A stretch of DNA of 17,177 nt from Chromatiaceae bacterium (GTDB lineage Bacteria > Pseudomonadota > Gammaproteobacteria > Chromatiales > Chromatiaceae), in NCBI GenBank assembly GCA_012962365.1, contig DTXR01000459.1:1-17177 (forward strand), in the 5' to 3' direction. The notes beneath the pieces were generated by a model that worked only from the letters and a program-made list of their open reading frames with translations, did no database searches and was not told where the DNA came from. Both the position numbers and the translations under genes were made by a program. The stretch's first letter is position 1. Every line of letters begins with the position of its first letter. This document shows positions 9,691 to 16,709 of the stretch, piece by piece.

Positions 9691-9762
9691 TATTCTTGAC
9701 CAAATGTCTCATTTGGGTGAAAATCCCCAGTTATTCTCAGAATAGAAAATTAGTATATTCTG
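9691..9762 (+). promoter_or_regulatory. Repeat-rich promoter region of petABC
   Basis: The 170-base gap before petA is AT-rich. It contains a possible promoter, TTGACC (9696-9701), 17 bases, GAAAAT (9719-9724), and a second -10-like TATATT (9754-9759). A perfect palindrome CCAAATG-TCT-CATTTGG fills 9700-9716, between the -35 and -10 of the first. TATTCT occurs at 9691, 9732 and 9756, with an inverted copy AGAATA at 9739-9744. This pattern suggests regulator binding. No regulator is identified. Confidence 0.45.
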
Positions 9763-9833
9763 AAAAGCTGGGAAGCGTATTCGCCTGGCCACAAACCCGA
9801 ATTTCCATTACTTAAACTGGGGGTATTCCATCC

Positions 9834-10430
9834 ATGAGCTCACAAGGCGTGGACCTCAAAAAACGCCGCATGCTGATCACAGCAACAGCTGGACTCAGTG
9901 CGGTAGGCGCGGGCTTTGCCCTCGTTCCTTTTCTCAGTTACTGGCAGCCAAGCGCCCGGGCCAAAGCCCTAGGGGCGCCGGAAACCGTCGATATCAGCAA
10001 GCTCCAGCCTGGAGCGATGATGACCGCCAAATGGCGCGGTAAGGTTTGTTGGGTGGTTCGCCGTACCGAGGAAACCCTGAAAACGCTCCAAGAGAACACG
10101 GCGCATTTGGCCGATCCGGATTCCGAGGTTCCCCAGCAGCCTGAATATTGCAAGAACTACCACCGCTCCATCAAGCCGGAGTTTCTGGTTGCCGTGGGTA
10201 TTTGTACGCACCTGGGGTGCTCGCCGACCTACCGTCCTGAAATTGGTCCGGCTGACCTGGGCGAAGACTGGAAAGGCGGCTTCTTCTGCGCCTGCCACGG
10301 ATCCCGATTCGATCTGTCGGCACGTGTATACAAAGGGGTGCCTGCGCCTACCAACCTGGTGATACCCAAACACAAGTACCTTTCCGATACCCTGGTGGTT
10401 ATTGGCGAAGACGAAGGAGGTGCAGCATGA
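9834..10430 (+). CDS. petA: Rieske iron-sulfur subunit of the cytochrome bc1 complex
   Basis: A 198-residue protein carrying the Rieske 2Fe-2S cluster, which accepts electrons from ubiquinol and passes them to cytochrome c1. The N-terminus has a twin-arginine-type signal anchor (KKRRMLI, then a hydrophobic helix at about residues 15-35). Box 1 is CTHLGC (Cys124, His126, Cys129) and box 2 is CACHGSRFD (Cys152, Cys154, His155). By analogy Cys124, His126, Cys152 and His155 bind the cluster and Cys129-Cys154 form the disulfide. The GRFD-type end of box 2 and the insert between boxes (PTYRPEIGPADLGEDWKGG) are typical of proteobacterial bc1. GGGGG precedes the ATG; the gene overlaps petB as ATGA. 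Confidence 0.98.
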   Translation: MSSQGVDLKKRRMLITATAGLSAVGAGFALVPFLSYWQPSARAKALGAPETVDISKLQPGAMMTAKWRGKVCWVVRRTEETLKTLQENTAHLADPDSEVPQQPEYCKNYHRSIKPEFLVAVGICTHLGCSPTYRPEIGPADLGEDWKGGFFCACHGSRFDLSARVYKGVPAPTNLVIPKHKYLSDTLVVIGEDEGGAA

Positions 10431-11656
10431 GTTTCATGACCTGGATCGATGAGCGCTTCCCCGCCACCAAGGTGTGGAATGAGCATCTGGCGCAATATTA
10501 CGCGCCCAAGAACTTCAACTTCTGGTATTTCTTCGGCTCCCTGGCCATGCTGGTGCTGGTGAATCAGATCGTGACCGGTATCTGGCTGGCCATGGCCTAC
10601 AAGCCGGATGCCACCCTGGCCTTCGCTTCTGTGGAATACATCATGCGTGATGTGGAGTGGGGATGGCTGATTCGTTACCTGCATTCGACCGGTGCATCGG
10701 CATTTTTTGTGGTCGTTTATCTGCATATGTTCCGCGGATTGATGTACGGCTCCTACCGCAAACCGAGGGAACTGCTGTGGATCATCGGCATGATCATCTA
10801 TGTGGCCATGATGGCGACGGCCTTCATGGGTTATCTGCTTCCCTGGGGTCAGATGTCCTACTGGGGCGCCCAGGTCATCATCAACCTGTTCCAGGCCATT
10901 CCCGTGATCGGTGATGACCTGTCCGTCTGGATTCGGGGTGATTTCGTTATATCCGATGCCACACTGAACCGCTTCTTTGCGCTGCACTTCCTGCTGCCAT
11001 TCATTCTGGCTGCGCTGGTGTTCGTGCATATCGTGGCGCTGCACAAGGTGGGCTCCAACAACCCCGACGGGATCGAGATCAAGAAAGGACCCAAAGGCAA
11101 CCGCTGGAGTGATACCGCGCCTGCTGACGGTATTCCTTTCCATCCCTACTACAGTGTGAAGGATATCGCCGGCGTGATCGGCTTCCTGATCATCTTCCTG
11201 GCAATTGTTTTCTTTGCGCCGGAATTTGGCGGCTACTTCCTGGAAGCGCCCAACTTCGAGCCGGCCAACCCGTTGAAGACGCCTGAGCATATTGCGCCAG
11301 TCTGGTATTTCACACCGTTCTACGCGATCCTGCGGGCCGTACCCAGCTTTGCCGGCACCCAGGTGTGGGGTGTTATTGCCATGTTCGCGTCCATCATCGT
11401 ACTGTTCTTCCTGCCCTGGCTGGACAAGAGTCCGGTGAAATCCATTCGTTACAAAGGCCCCATCTTCAAGGCGATGATTGCCATGTTTGTGCTGGTGTTC
11501 ATTGTTCTCGGCTACCTGGGAATGATGCCGCCGTCTCCTGTGGCAACCCTTGTGGCGCAGATCTGCACCATTCTGTATTTTGTGTTCTTCCTGGCAATGC
11601 CTATCTACAGCAAGATGGATACGACCAAGCCAGTACCAGAGAGGGTGACCAAATGA
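10427..11656 (+). CDS. petB: Cytochrome b subunit of the bc1 complex
   Basis: A 409-residue full-length (unsplit) cytochrome b with about eight or nine transmembrane helices. The haem-ligating histidines are His86 and His100 (RYLHSTGA, VYLHMF) paired with His187 and His201 (FALHFLLP, VFVHIVALH), spaced 14 residues in both helices. The Qo site reads HIAPVWYFTPFYAILRA, so the usual PEWY glutamate is a valine (residues 291-294). I believe this variant is common in some beta- and gammaproteobacteria, but it should be verified. The protein provides the Qo and Qi quinone sites of the Q cycle in the inner membrane. ATGA overlaps on both sides couple it to petA and petC. Confidence 0.98.
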   Translation: MSFMTWIDERFPATKVWNEHLAQYYAPKNFNFWYFFGSLAMLVLVNQIVTGIWLAMAYKPDATLAFASVEYIMRDVEWGWLIRYLHSTGASAFFVVVYLHMFRGLMYGSYRKPRELLWIIGMIIYVAMMATAFMGYLLPWGQMSYWGAQVIINLFQAIPVIGDDLSVWIRGDFVISDATLNRFFALHFLLPFILAALVFVHIVALHKVGSNNPDGIEIKKGPKGNRWSDTAPADGIPFHPYYSVKDIAGVIGFLIIFLAIVFFAPEFGGYFLEAPNFEPANPLKTPEHIAPVWYFTPFYAILRAVPSFAGTQVWGVIAMFASIIVLFFLPWLDKSPVKSIRYKGPIFKAMIAMFVLVFIVLGYLGMMPPSPVATLVAQICTILYFVFFLAMPIYSKMDTTKPVPERVTK

Positions 11657-12387
11657 AAAAACTGATTGCAATCCTTTCTTTGGCTCTGTTGCCGCTCACT
11701 GGTTTTTCTTCCGGCGGAGGTGGCGTGCATCTGGAATCCGCCGATATCGATCTGACGGATGAGGCTGCACTGCAGCGCGGCGCCAAGTATTTCGTGAATT
11801 ACTGCCAAGGCTGTCATTCCATGAAATACTTCCGCTACGAGAACATGCAGGATTTCGGTCTTACCAAAGGGCAGATCGAGCAGAACCTGATTTTCGGTGA
11901 TCACAAAGTCGGCGAGCTGATGACGACCGGCATGTCCGCACTGGATGCAGAAGCTTGGTTCGCGACGGCTGTGCCGGATCTGACCCTCACCGCGCGCCTT
12001 AAGCATGGTGGTGCCGACTGGATCTACACCTACCTGAAGAGCTTCTACGTTGATGAAAGCCGCCCCTTCGGCGTCAACAACGTGGTGTTCCCCAACGTGG
12101 GCATGCCCCATGTGCTGATGGAACTGCAAGGTGTTCAGGAAGCGACTATCGAGACCGACGAGCACGGAAACAATCACGTCACCGGACTCAAGCTGGTCAA
12201 ACCGGGGCGCATGTCTGCCGAAGAATATGACGGCGTGGCCCGCGACCTGGCCACCTTCATGGCCCATGTCGCGGAACCCATGAAGCTGGAACGTCAGCGT
12301 CTCGGCATCTGGGTGATGCTGTTCCTGCTGGTGTTCTTCGTGGTATCCATCCTGCTCAAGAAGGAGTTCTGGAAAGACGTGCATTGA
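11653..12387 (+). CDS. petC: Cytochrome c1 subunit of the bc1 complex
   Basis: A 244-residue haem protein. A cleavable signal peptide (about residues 1-19) precedes a periplasmic c-type domain with the haem site CQGCH (Cys51, Cys54, His55) and the distal methionine in NVGMPHVL (Met151). A C-terminal transmembrane anchor (about residues 218-235) and a basic tail (KKEFWKD) complete the standard c1 layout. It takes electrons from the Rieske protein to soluble cytochrome c. The ATG overlaps the petB stop (ATGA), which rules out the upstream in-frame extension into petB. The gene is followed by a hairpin at 12434-12470. Confidence 0.97.
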   Translation: MKKLIAILSLALLPLTGFSSGGGGVHLESADIDLTDEAALQRGAKYFVNYCQGCHSMKYFRYENMQDFGLTKGQIEQNLIFGDHKVGELMTTGMSALDAEAWFATAVPDLTLTARLKHGGADWIYTYLKSFYVDESRPFGVNNVVFPNVGMPHVLMELQGVQEATIETDEHGNNHVTGLKLVKPGRMSAEEYDGVARDLATFMAHVAEPMKLERQRLGIWVMLFLLVFFVVSILLKKEFWKDVH

Positions 12388-12433
12388 TCACGGCCCTCTC
12401 CTTCTGACACGCAAAACCGCGTGACAACGACCC

Positions 12434-12470
12434 GAAAAGGCGTGCAGTCTGCTATACTGTGCGCCTTTTC
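12434..12470 (+). terminator. 14-bp hairpin between petC and sspA, likely petC terminator
   Basis: Bases 12434-12447 (GAAAAGGCGTGCAG) pair with 12457-12470 (CTGTGCGCCTTTTC) through 14 pairs, including two G-U pairs, with a nine-base loop. A-tract, GC-rich stem and a four-T tract give the symmetric shape of a bidirectional intrinsic terminator, 46 bases after petC. The T-tract is short. The loop contains a promoter-like sequence for sspA. Confidence 0.6.
12450..12458 (+). promoter_or_regulatory. Extended -10 promoter candidate for sspA
   Basis: TGCTATACT is a TGnTATAnT extended -10 element, with the TATACT at 12453-12458. No matching -35 hexamer lies at normal spacing. It is followed by a GC-rich stretch (GTGCGCC) where the discriminator would be, a feature linked to stringent control in known promoters. 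The predicted start is near 12465, giving a leader of roughly 90 bases before sspA. The element sits in the loop and 3' arm of the terminator-like hairpin. Confidence 0.45.
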
Positions 12471-12556
12471 CATGTCTGTGTCGTTGGCAGAGAAAGCCCA
12501 GGCTTCTTTTTCCACCCATATTTACATCTGATTTCAGTTATCCATATTTTAGGTAG

Positions 12557-13180
12557 GTGCCAGTGGCAACAAGAAGATCAATTATGACCCTTTTTTCCGA
12601 TCCCGCAGATTTACACAGCCATCGCGTCCGTCTGGTACTGGCCGAAAAACACGTTACCGTGGATATCGTGGATGTCGATCCTCTGAATCTTCCTGAAGAT
12701 GTGATGGATCTCAATCCATACGGTACGGCACCCACCCTGGTCGACCGTGAACTGGTTTTGTTCGATTCACGCATCATTCTCGAATATCTCGACGAACGTT
12801 ATCCGCACCCACCTTTGCTGCCCGTCGATCCGGTGTCAAGGGCGACTTTCCGCATGTATATCTATCGTGTGGAAAAAGACTGGTACAACCGTGTGGATAC
12901 CATTCTGGCAGGCGGCAAGCCAGCGACAAAGGCGCGCAAGGAGCTCAAGGAGAGCCTGACCGCCAGTGCGCCGATCCTATCCGCCAAGCCGTTTTTCATG
13001 AGCGACGAGTTTTCCGTCGTGGATGCCAGTATCGCGCCTCTGCTCTGGCGTCTGCCGCATCTGGGTATCGAACTCGATGGCAGCGCCTCCAACACATACA
13101 ATGCCTATGCGGCGCGTTTGTTCAAGCGCGATGCCTTTGCCAAGAGCCTGACCGAAGCCGAGAGGGAAATGCGCCTCTGA
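12557..13180 (+). CDS. sspA: SspA, stringent starvation protein A
   Basis: A 207-residue glutathione-S-transferase-fold protein that lacks GST activity in studied members. In E. coli it binds RNA polymerase and is made under starvation. The sequence follows SspA closely: MTLFSDPADLHSHRVRLVLA at the N-terminal thioredoxin-like part, then PTLVDREL, ILEYLDERYPHPPLLPV and the C-terminal LLWRLPHLGIEL and SLTEAEREMRL. The start is a GTG; MPVATRRSIM aligns with MAVAANKRSVM of E. coli, but a second GTG at 12563 has the better-spaced AGGTAGG. sspB follows after 16 bases. Confidence 0.95.
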   Translation: MPVATRRSIMTLFSDPADLHSHRVRLVLAEKHVTVDIVDVDPLNLPEDVMDLNPYGTAPTLVDRELVLFDSRIILEYLDERYPHPPLLPVDPVSRATFRMYIYRVEKDWYNRVDTILAGGKPATKARKELKESLTASAPILSAKPFFMSDEFSVVDASIAPLLWRLPHLGIELDGSASNTYNAYAARLFKRDAFAKSLTEAEREMRL

Positions 13181-13196
13181 TGCGCTGAATCTTTCC

Positions 13197-13595
13197 ATGG
13201 CCATGACATCCAATCGTCCCTATCTGATTCGCGCTATCTGGCAGTGGATCAGTGATAATGGCATGACGCCCCATCTGCTGGTCAATGCAGATGCGGAAGG
13301 TGTGGAGATTCCCCGACAGTTTGTGGAAGACGGGCGCATCGTTCTCAATGTCAGCGCCAGTGCCGTGCGTGATCTTGATCTGGGGAACGACTGGATTTCC
13401 TTCGGTGCCCGGTTTTCAGGCAGTCCCATGAGTGTATTGCTGCCGGTCAGTGCGGTGCTGGGTATCTATTCCAAGGAGAATGGGCAGGGCATGCTGTTTC
13501 CCGAAGATGAGGAAGCGACTTCTGCGGAAGAAGACGATGGGCCGGAAGATACGCCGCCATCCGGCGGGCGACCCAGTCTCAAGGTCGTCAAATAG
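13197..13595 (+). CDS. sspB: SspB, ClpXP specificity-enhancing factor
   Basis: A 132-residue adaptor that binds ssrA-tagged peptides and delivers them to ClpXP. The N-terminal dimer domain (about residues 5-105) shows RPYLIRAIWQWISDNGMTPH and ISFGARFSGSP, matching SspB. The C-terminal tail GGRPSLKVVK matches the conserved ClpX-binding (XB) motif. The acidic linker between the two is short here (about 20 residues), so the protein is shorter than the E. coli form of about 165. A second ATG at 13203 is an alternative start. It forms an operon with sspA, as in most gammaproteobacteria. The gene ends three bases before the convergent DUF3301 gene. Confidence 0.96.
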   Translation: MAMTSNRPYLIRAIWQWISDNGMTPHLLVNADAEGVEIPRQFVEDGRIVLNVSASAVRDLDLGNDWISFGARFSGSPMSVLLPVSAVLGIYSKENGQGMLFPEDEEATSAEEDDGPEDTPPSGGRPSLKVVK

Positions 13596-13598
13596 TCA

Positions 13599-13994
13599 TC
13601 AACGCTTTTTCCGGGGAAAGGGAATGACCTCGGCGCTGTCTTTGGAAGCGGGGGGAGCCGGCTGTTCTGTCTTCTGGTTCTCCTGCTCAATGGTGTGTCT
13701 CCCCTGAATATGGACTGCCTCGAGCTGATTGCCGATGAGCAGGACAAAGCCGGACTGTCGCACGGTGCCGTCCACGCTGTAGTCGAACCGGTACATGCGT
13801 CGGAAGCGCAGTCCTGATGGGGTCCAGCGCAGCCCCACGCGCTGCAGATAGACGCTGTCATCGAGCAACTGGTATCTTTCCTTGTCACAGGCGGCGCGAC
13901 TGATGCCTACGGCGAGTTCACGGGCGCGTGCGGCCTCCAGCCAGAATATGAGAAGGAGTCCGAGGATGATGATTGCCGCCAGAGTGGAAGCCAC
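13599..13994 (-). CDS. DUF3301 family membrane-anchored protein
   Basis: A small protein of about 131 residues. One N-terminal membrane helix is followed by a domain I recognise as DUF3301 from its pattern: [34 protein letters not shown] and [11 protein letters not shown]. The tail ([21 protein letters not shown]) is proline- and lysine-rich and probably disordered. The function of this family is not known to me. The start is a GTG: 13994 has GGAG at eleven bases, while a GTG at 14006 adds four residues but would overlap the divergent macro-domain start by nine bases. It converges with sspB, with a three-base gap. Confidence 0.85.
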   Translation of the reverse strand: MASTLAAIIILGLLLIFWLEAARARELAVGISRAACDKERYQLLDDSVYLQRVGLRWTPSGLRFRRMYRFDYSVDGTVRQSGFVLLIGNQLEAVHIQGRHTIEQENQKTEQPAPPASKDSAEVIPFPRKKR

Positions 13995-13997
13995 AGA

Positions 13998-14525
13998 ATG
14001 AATCACTCCGTATCGAAAAAAGATGTGCTGCAGGTTTGTACGGGTGATATTACCAGACTTGCGGTTGATGCCATCGTCAATGCAGCAAATATCTCACTGT
14101 TGGGCGGTGGCGGAGTGGATGGCGCCATTCACCGGGCTGCGGGGCCGAAACTGCTGGCACTGACCCGCACGATGGGTGGATGCCCCACTGGTGAGGCGCG
14201 CATCACGCCGGGGTTCGACCTGCCGGCGCGTTGGATCATCCATACTGTAGGCCCTGTCTGGCAGGGTGGCAGCCAGGGCGAAGCGCAACTGCTGCACAAG
14301 GCGTATGCGTCCAGCCTGGAGCTGGCGCTACAGCACGGCATTCACAGCATTGCTTTTCCTGCCATCAGCACAGGTGCCTATGGCTATCCTTTTGCTGAAG
14401 CTGCGAAAATTGCAGTGCAGACGGGAAAGGAATATGCACCTGAACTGGAGGCCATCATTTACTGCTGCTATCGTGAACAGGATGCGACACTCTATCGACA
14501 ACTTATCAGGGATATCTGCGAATGA
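13998..14525 (+). CDS. Macro-domain protein, YmdB-like O-acetyl-ADP-ribose deacetylase
   Basis: A 175-residue single macro domain, the size of E. coli YmdB. The ADP-ribose site is intact: [35 protein letters not shown] (with the Asp41 that matches the catalytic aspartate of YmdB) and [12 protein letters not shown]. Family members hydrolyse O-acetyl-ADP-ribose and mono-ADP-ribosyl-aspartate/glutamate, and YmdB also modulates RNase III in E. coli. Its substrate here is not known. GGAAG lies seven bases before the ATG. The start is close to, or overlaps, the divergent DUF3301 start. The end overlaps the small membrane protein as ATGA. Confidence 0.95.
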   Translation: MNHSVSKKDVLQVCTGDITRLAVDAIVNAANISLLGGGGVDGAIHRAAGPKLLALTRTMGGCPTGEARITPGFDLPARWIIHTVGPVWQGGSQGEAQLLHKAYASSLELALQHGIHSIAFPAISTGAYGYPFAEAAKIAVQTGKEYAPELEAIIYCCYREQDATLYRQLIRDICE

Positions 14526-14764
14526 AGTGGATCGATGAAATACCCCTGGGCTTTCTGGTGCTGGCCGCCGCGTTTTTCGGTCTGATGCCCTTTACGCCCG
14601 AGCCCCATGTGTGGGAGAAGCTCAAAATGCTGGCGGCGGGAAACCTGGTCAGGCCACTGGATATCTTCGACCTGGTGTTGCACGGGACGCCCTGGGTGTT
14701 GCTGGGCGTCAAGCTGTGGCGGGAAGCGCAGCTGCGGCGGGACAACAAGACCCCGCCAGTATGA
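14522..14764 (+). CDS. Small two-helix membrane protein coupled to the macro-domain gene
   Basis: An 80-residue protein that I do not assign to a named family. It has two hydrophobic segments, about residues 7-25 and 52-66, joined by a loop with [19 protein letters not shown]. The stretch [18 protein letters not shown] reads as a conserved motif and resembles small hypothetical membrane proteins seen in other proteobacteria, but I cannot confirm this here. The ATGA overlap with the macro-domain gene indicates translational coupling. It converges on the FetB-like gene with 58 bases between them. Confidence 0.8.
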   Translation: MKWIDEIPLGFLVLAAAFFGLMPFTPEPHVWEKLKMLAAGNLVRPLDIFDLVLHGTPWVLLGVKLWREAQLRRDNKTPPV

Positions 14765-14822
14765 TCTGAATGGTCAGCGGGTGGTTTCCCACAAACGGTT
14801 GACGGCGCTGGAATCAGATCGA

Positions 14823-15626
14823 TTATTTTCGGTTTCTCGCAAGCCTGTCGAGACGCAGGCGCTGACGGTCATCGAACAGGTGGCGACTGCCCGCCCAGAT
14901 GGCCGTGAGGCTGCCAAGGCCTGATCCTGCGGCGATCATGAACAGGATCATCAACTGATATTTTGCAGCTTCCATGGGCGGGCTGCCGCCGAGGATCTGG
15001 CCGGTCATCATGCCGGGAAGGCTGACGATGCCCGCAGTGGTCATGGCGTTGATGATGGGGATCAGGCCGGAGCGCAGGGCATCACGCCGGATGGTGGATA
15101 TGGCCTGCGACCATTCATGGCCGAGCATCAACCGCGCCTCGATGTTCCGGCGCTGTTCCCAGGTATTGCGGGTCAGGTTGTCGAGGGCGATGGCGATGCC
15201 CGACATGGTGTTGCCCAATAGCATACCAAGGAGGGGGATGAGGTATTGGGGCTGGTACCAGGGATGGACCTGTACGACTACTGTCAGTGCCAGCAGCGTG
15301 ATGAGAAACGAGGACAGGAACATGGACAGGGTGCCCAGTCCATAGCCCCAGATTCCCTGGAAACGCCGCTGTTGCCGCGCCATGACTTCGTAGCCCGCTA
15401 CCGCGAGCATGACCAGGGTCATAAGTCCGATCAGCCACAGATTGGTCTGGGCAAACAGGGTTTTCAGGATCATGCCGAGTATGAGCAGTTGCACCGTGCT
15501 GCGACTGGCGGCAATCAGCAGCTGGCGCCCGATGCCCAGGCGCAATGCCCAGGACAATAGCGCCAGCAGGCACACCAGGGCGGCGGCGATACTCAGATCC
15601 CAGGCGGAAAGCCGTATCAGTTCCAT
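14823..15626 (-). CDS. fetB: FetB/YbbM-like ABC exporter membrane subunit
   Basis: A 267-residue polytopic protein of the UPF0014/YbbM family, with about seven hydrophobic segments. Family hallmarks are ALRLGIGRQLLIAASRSTVQL near the N-terminus, LIPLLGMLLGNTMSGIAIAL in the middle and IVSLPGMMTGQILGGSPP near residue 210. With FetA, this type of protein forms an ABC transporter that exports iron in E. coli. The ATG at 15626 comes two bases after the fetA stop and has GGAGG ten bases upstream; a TTG at 15632 would overlap the fetA stop. The pair is expressed from the fetA side. Confidence 0.92.
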   Translation of the reverse strand: MELIRLSAWDLSIAAALVCLLALLSWALRLGIGRQLLIAASRSTVQLLILGMILKTLFAQTNLWLIGLMTLVMLAVAGYEVMARQQRRFQGIWGYGLGTLSMFLSSFLITLLALTVVVQVHPWYQPQYLIPLLGMLLGNTMSGIAIALDNLTRNTWEQRRNIEARLMLGHEWSQAISTIRRDALRSGLIPIINAMTTAGIVSLPGMMTGQILGGSPPMEAAKYQLMILFMIAAGSGLGSLTAIWAGSRHLFDDRQRLRLDRLARNRK

Positions 15627-15628
15627 GT

Positions 15629-16243
15629 TCAATCAACCTCCAATCGAAAGTTGCCTTGATCCATGAACGCGCGAGAGTCGGCAACGCGTGTCAGCTGACC
15701 GGGATCATGACTTACCCAGATGGCGGCTGCCTGGTTCTGCTGCAGATAGCTGGCGACCATGTGCTCCACCATCCCGGTGTTACCCGTGTCGAGATTGGCC
15801 GTGGGTTCGTCCAGAAGCAGTACGCGGGGCTGATTGGCCAGCAGGCGCGCCAGCGCCAGGCGTTGTTTTTCCCCACTGGAAAGTCGTCCGGTTTCCCAGT
15901 CGAGGACACTCCGGGAAAAACCCAGGGAAGCTAGCAGTGCCGTCGACCAGTGTTCGGCATGCTCCTTTACGACGTCGCCCCACCACTGGCTTTCAGCCGG
16001 CAGCAGGCCAACCTGACGACGCCACTGTGGGCCGGTGAACTGCTCCCTGGACACGCCTTCCAGTCGTACATCACCCGTGTTCATATCCAGATCGGCAATG
16101 GCGCGCAGCAACAGGGTTTTCCCCGAACCGGACTCCCCATGCAGCCCCAGACAGGCACCGGCAGGCAGTTCCAGGCTCACATTACGGATGAAATCCGTGC
16201 GCAGTTTCCGTACAGCAAGCAGGGATGTCTGTCGTTCAGCCAT
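15629..16243 (-). CDS. fetA: FetA/YbbL-like ABC exporter ATPase
   Basis: A 204-residue ABC ATPase with all core motifs: Walker A GESGSGKT (36-43), a Q-loop glutamine near residue 86, the signature LSSGEKQRLALARLL (121-135), Walker B VLLLDEP with Glu146 (141-147) and the switch His179 in WVSHD. It is cytoplasmic and powers the FetB exporter. The gene is directly followed by fetB, with stop and start two bases apart. No ribosome-binding site is visible before the ATG, which follows an AT-rich leader. Substrate specificity (iron in E. coli) is carried over from the family and not proved by this sequence. Confidence 0.93.
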   Translation of the reverse strand: MAERQTSLLAVRKLRTDFIRNVSLELPAGACLGLHGESGSGKTLLLRAIADLDMNTGDVRLEGVSREQFTGPQWRRQVGLLPAESQWWGDVVKEHAEHWSTALLASLGFSRSVLDWETGRLSSGEKQRLALARLLANQPRVLLLDEPTANLDTGNTGMVEHMVASYLQQNQAAAIWVSHDPGQLTRVADSRAFMDQGNFRLEVD

Positions 16244-16364
16244 AAATTTATTGATTAGCCCAGCAAAAATTCAAATGACTGCTATGCTTGATAAGAGGCC
16301 GGTACAAAACACCCATAATTGCCGGTATTGACGAGAACATGATCAAACTGGAGGAGAGACCCCT
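16244..16364. promoter_or_regulatory. Divergent promoter region between fetA and the DsrC-like gene
   Basis: This 121-base AT-rich gap must hold start signals for both genes. Rightward candidates are an extended -10 TGCTATGCT (16280-16288), and TTGATA (16288-16293) with CATAAT (16314-16319) at a long 20-base spacing. A direct repeat GCCGGTA occurs at 16298-16304 and 16321-16327, 23 bases apart. No clear leftward promoter is visible. All of these are weak by eye. Confidence 0.35.
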
Positions 16365-16709
16365 ATGGCAACTGCAAGTGCCCTGTATCCTGAACGCATG
16401 CAAGCCCCTGAAAACTTTGATGACTGGAGCGAAGAGCATGCCATGCGACTGGCTCGCGAAGACGGTATTCAACTGGGCGATGCCCATTGGGAAGTGATTT
16501 ATTTTCTGCGCAACCATTGCAAGGATCACGGAACATCCTGCACCGCCAGGCATATCATCAGGGCGCTGTCCGAGCGCTTCGAAGAGCGTGGTGGCAAGCG
16601 CTATCTGTACAGTCTGTTTCCCCATGGTCCGGTATACCAGGCGAGCAGGCTAGCGGGCCTGCCCATGCCCCCGAGTACGCTGGATCTGTCTTTCGGCAGC
16701 GTGCATTAG
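16365..16709 (+). CDS. DsrC/TusE-family protein lacking both C-terminal cysteines
   Basis: A 114-residue protein of the DsrC/TusE/RspA family. The family core is clear: [35 protein letters not shown] and [23 protein letters not shown]. In DsrC the end reads QACRFAGLPKPTGCV, with two functional cysteines, and TusE keeps the last one. Here the first is Ser94 and the last is absent, replaced by a longer tail [14 protein letters not shown]. So the persulfide-carrying function of DsrC/TusE is not possible at these sites. I recall that homologues without these cysteines have been called RspA and proposed to be regulatory. Two cysteines remain at 52 and 59. GGAGGAG lies about ten bases before the ATG. 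It converges with trmB, the stops overlapping by four bases. Confidence 0.88.
   Translation: MATASALYPERMQAPENFDDWSEEHAMRLAREDGIQLGDAHWEVIYFLRNHCKDHGTSCTARHIIRALSERFEERGGKRYLYSLFPHGPVYQASRLAGLPMPPSTLDLSFGSVH

Noticed and set aside
9700..9716. CCAAATG-TCT-CATTTGG as an intrinsic terminator of the Nif3 gene.
   Set aside because: The stem is AT-rich, the loop only three bases and no T-tract follows; it fits an operator better.
11365..11652. An upstream extension of petC starting inside petB.
   Set aside because: It would overlap petB by almost 300 bases and displace the signal peptide; the ATG at 11653 gives a normal cytochrome c1 and an ATGA junction.
10229..11671. A 480-codon minus-strand open frame opposite petB.
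   Set aside because: The petB frame encodes an intact cytochrome b with haem ligands; the antisense product is a low-complexity His/Gln/Asp-rich sequence with no domain I recognise.
14763..14820. GATCTGA and TCAGATC as a terminator stem between the small membrane protein and fetB.
   Set aside because: The arms are only seven bases and 44 bases apart, with no T-tract; this can arise by chance.
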